From contig CAMNND010000040.1 in the NCBI GenBank assembly GCA_946545035.1, positions 1 through 8,868 of the forward strand: a stretch of 8,868 bases of DNA. Reading direction: 5' to 3'. The notes beneath the pieces were generated by a model. That model was not told where the DNA came from. It was given only the letters and a program-made list of their open reading frames with translations, and did not search any database. The position numbers and the translations under genes are program-made. Positions 6,782 to 8,868 of the stretch are shown piece after piece (the first letter of the stretch is position 1; the number at the start of each line of letters is the position of its first letter). This DNA comes from an uncultured Clostridium sp. (GTDB lineage: Bacteria > Bacillota > Clostridia > TANB77 > CAG-508).

Positions 6782-7294
6782 ATGAACATAAGAATAATAA
6801 AAAGAATTATATTTGCTATTTTAATTGTAATAAATTGTACTGTAATATTTTGTTTTTCAGCGCAGAACTCTGAAAAGTCAAGTAAACAAAGTAGTGTGGT
6901 TGTTGAAAGAGTTGTCACAACAATTACAAATGCTAATAAAAAAGCAAAGAAAGATCCAACATTAAGAGATAGAGTAACTTTCTATGTTAGAAAGACTGCT
7001 CATTTTTCTATATATACTTTACTTGGAATATGGCTTATGAATGAAGCTAATACATTCGATATAAGGAAAATAAAAAAAATTGTTATTTGTTTAATAATTG
7101 GATGTTTATATGCTATTTCTGATGAGCTCCACCAAAGCTTTGTTAGCGGTAGAAGTAGAGAAATTAGAGATGTGATGATTGATACATCTGGTGTATTATT
7201 TGGCTGTATATTGGTTATATTAATAGGATTGATAATAAAAAAAGTTAAAAATAAATTAAACAAAAACAAACTTAAAGAAGGAGAATCTGTATGA
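6782..7294 (+). CDS. VanZ-like membrane protein
   Basis: Small integral membrane protein of the VanZ-like family. The namesake lowers teicoplanin susceptibility in enterococci, but most chromosomal relatives have no known role. The family motifs are all present, numbered from this start: FSAQNS (25-30), RKTAHF (70-75), SDELHQSFVSGR (113-124) and RDVMIDTSG (129-137). About four membrane segments are visible (8-26, 73-87, 98-113, 134-152), with a positively charged C-terminus. The reading frame stays open upstream to a TTG at 6716, but that codon sits in the T-run of the preceding terminator and lacks a ribosome binding site. ATG at 6782, ten bases after GGAGG (6767-6771), gives 170 residues and a normal N-terminus. 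A two-codon ATGTAA lies between site and start. The stop overlaps the next start by four bases. Confidence 0.88.
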   Translation: MNIRIIKRIIFAILIVINCTVIFCFSAQNSEKSSKQSSVVVERVVTTITNANKKAKKDPTLRDRVTFYVRKTAHFSIYTLLGIWLMNEANTFDIRKIKKIVICLIIGCLYAISDELHQSFVSGRSREIRDVMIDTSGVLFGCILVILIGLIIKKVKNKLNKNKLKEGESV

Positions 7295-8052
7295 GAGCTT
7301 TAATAACAGGCGCATCTTCTGGAATTGGGAGAGATATAGCAAGAGAGCTTGCTAGTAAGAGCTACGACTTAGTAATAGTTGCTAGAAATATTGATCGATT
7401 AAATGAATTAAAACAGGATATTAATAGTAAGGTAGGTAACATTAATATCGAAATTGTTCAGATGGATTTAAGCGTTGTTGAAAATTGCATTAAGTTACAT
7501 GAACAATTTAAAGGGAAGGTTGATTTATTAATCAATAATGCTGGGTTTGGAGCATATGGAGAATTTGATAAAATTGATTTAGAAAAAGAGCTTCAGCTTA
7601 TTAATACAAATATAACAGCTTTGCATATTCTTACTAAACTATTTTTACAAGATATGAAGGAAAGAAATGATGGACAAATTTTAAATGTTGCATCAATAGC
7701 GGGCTTCTTACCTGGACCACTAATGTCAGCATATTATGCTTCAAAAGCATATGTAGTTAGACTTTCTCAAGGAATTCGAGAAGAGCTTAGAAGAGCAAAG
7801 TCAAAAGTTAAGATATCTATTCTTTGTCCAGGTCCAGTTGAGACTAATTTTAACAAAGTTGCTAATGTGCATTTTTCAGCTAAACCATTAAGTAGTGAGT
7901 ATGTTGCTAAATATACAGTAAAGAAATTACTTAAAAAGAAGTTTTATATTGTTCCTGGCATAGCAATAAAAATGCTACGTCATTTATGCAAATTTACACC
8001 AGATAGTATTGTTGCAAGGTTTGCATATAAAATGCAGCATTCAAAAAGATAA
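7291..8052 (+). CDS. Short-chain dehydrogenase/reductase (SDR), classical type
   Basis: NAD(P)H-dependent oxidoreductase with a Rossmann fold; the substrate cannot be told from sequence. It has 253 residues, typical of classical SDRs. Seen: the cofactor motif TGASSGIG (6-13), the fold-stabilising NNAG (82-85), and the catalytic set N107, S135, Y148 and K152 (Y-x-x-x-K). PGPVETNF (180-187) is the usual loop after the sixth strand. Arg32 right after the second strand (IVARN) favours NADPH. A basic, fairly hydrophobic C-terminus (about 215-245) could touch membrane. It resembles the DltE/YqjQ-type group of uncharacterised Firmicute SDRs, but I would not assign a symbol. AAGGAG (7278-7283) is inside the VanZ-like gene, whose TGA overlaps this ATG (ATGA), so the two are translationally coupled. 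Confidence 0.93.
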   Translation: MRALITGASSGIGRDIARELASKSYDLVIVARNIDRLNELKQDINSKVGNINIEIVQMDLSVVENCIKLHEQFKGKVDLLINNAGFGAYGEFDKIDLEKELQLINTNITALHILTKLFLQDMKERNDGQILNVASIAGFLPGPLMSAYYASKAYVVRLSQGIREELRRAKSKVKISILCPGPVETNFNKVANVHFSAKPLSSEYVAKYTVKKLLKKKFYIVPGIAIKMLRHLCKFTPDSIVARFAYKMQHSKR

Positions 8053-8077
8053 TAAATTTTAATTACGGAGAATAATT

Positions 8078-8868
8078 ATGGATATAAGAAATATAAAGAT
8101 AGAGCAAAGTAAATATAATATAAAACTTGTTAATGAGATATTTGATAAGATAGAGAATCAAATAAAAACAAGCGTTGGTCCACTTCATATGGCGGTGTCT
8201 GAGGATAATAAAGAATTTTCTGAGACACAAGAATATAGTAATTTAATTAATACAATCAATAGAGCTAAAGAAGAGGATTGGATTATGAAGAATAATTCAA
8301 AAACATTAATGTATGATGGTTTAGGAAGTATAGCTGCTGTAACAGATGATAGATCCGATGTAAGCCTATACTTAATATTAAAAGCTCTTAAAACTCACAA
8401 TAATCTTGTATTATTTGTTAATGATAAAGTTCATGAGGTAACAAAGAAATTAATAGAGATTGTTAATAAGATATGCAAAGAAGATTCCTATAATACATAT
8501 ATTGATTATTATGAGTATAAAGATTTTAAAGAAATATATGATTACTCAGATTATTTTGAAACAATTGTATTTGTAAGCAATATAGATAAATATTTTGAAT
8601 ATACAGATAAAGTAAAAGATAAGAATATTATTTACAGCTCTTATGGAACAATGAGTTTATATTTGGATGACAAGAATCTTAAAGATGAATTATTAAGCAT
8701 GGATGAATATGTATTTAATAATAATATTGATCTTGACTTAATCAAAGAAGTATCTGTTGAAGAAGCGGTTGATAGAATAAATAAAAATATAGATAACTAT
8801 GCTGCAGTTATTTTTACAAAAGATACAAAAAGAGCATATTACTTTATTGAAAATGTTAAAGCAAAGCA
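8078..8868 (+). CDS. Partial gene, possible divergent aldehyde-dehydrogenase-fold protein
   Basis: Open from ATG 8078 to the window edge (263 codons plus two bases), so the C-terminus is missing. CGGAG (8066-8070) lies seven bases before the ATG and 25 bases separate it from the SDR gene, suggesting one transcript. The order of segments recalls the aldehyde dehydrogenase superfamily, in particular gamma-glutamyl phosphate reductase: a helical N-terminus; a Rossmann-like stretch (about 96-134, with NNLVLFVNDKVHEVTKKLIE); another (161-200, ETIVFVSN then NIIYSSYGTMSLYLDD); and AAVIFTKDTKRAYYFIENVKAK (242-263), which resembles the usual 'A.vt.d...A..F...v.a' segment. I see no usual glycine-rich cofactor motif and no Gln-x-Cys-type catalytic cysteine between them; the only cysteine is C133. 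If related, it may be an inactive homologue. The family guess is tentative; the gene itself is solid. Confidence 0.6.
   Translation, partial: MDIRNIKIEQSKYNIKLVNEIFDKIENQIKTSVGPLHMAVSEDNKEFSETQEYSNLINTINRAKEEDWIMKNNSKTLMYDGLGSIAAVTDDRSDVSLYLILKALKTHNNLVLFVNDKVHEVTKKLIEIVNKICKEDSYNTYIDYYEYKDFKEIYDYSDYFETIVFVSNIDKYFEYTDKVKDKNIIYSSYGTMSLYLDDKNLKDELLSMDEYVFNNNIDLDLIKEVSVEEAVDRINKNIDNYAAVIFTKDTKRAYYFIENVKAK

Noticed and set aside
6782..7294. Glycopeptide resistance cluster suggested by the VanZ-like gene
   Set aside because: No vanA/B-type ligase, vanH, vanX or vanRS is nearby, and VanZ-like proteins are widespread without resistance genes.

Overview
The window is very AT-rich and comes from a low-GC Firmicute, most likely an uncultured Clostridia-type bacterium. 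This is suggested by strong purine-rich Shine-Dalgarno sites, a T-box leader ahead of an aminoacyl-tRNA synthetase gene, U-tailed hairpin terminators, and genes that all lie on one strand. TGA serves as a stop (VanZ-like gene) and Trp is encoded by TGG, so the standard bacterial code applies. I see no sign of a phage, transposon, CRISPR array or tRNA/rRNA gene.

Layout, left to right. Positions 1-104 are intergenic and hold one strikingly GC-rich hairpin. A sigma-A promoter (105-132) starts a threonine T-box riboswitch (about 139-368) that controls thrS (414-2348). A 20-bp hairpin closes thrS. Next comes an unrecognised 430-residue acidic protein (2426-3718). Its stop codon lies inside the ribosome binding site of deoB (phosphopentomutase, 3728-4909). 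deoB is followed after 35 bases by a CmpB/DUF1113-type membrane protein with a repetitive amphipathic tail (4945-5778). A terminator at 5784-5822 ends this group.

A good extended -10 promoter (5834-5862) drives a single gene for a coiled-coil protein with a histone-H1-like lysine tail (5900-6646), which has its own strong terminator (6672-6714). A second gene group follows: a VanZ-like membrane protein (6782-7294), a short-chain dehydrogenase overlapping it by four bases (7291-8052), and an open-ended gene (8078 to the window edge) whose product looks like a divergent member of the aldehyde dehydrogenase fold.

The best understood part is the thrS control unit: specifier, antiterminator and terminator can all be laid out base by base. 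The genes beyond it do not form an obvious pathway. The parts most worth a second look are the acidic protein coupled to deoB, the 11-residue-type repeat tail on the CmpB-like protein, the lysine-tailed coiled-coil protein, and the ALDH-like protein that seems to lack a catalytic-cysteine segment. I did not find a clearly new multi-gene system.
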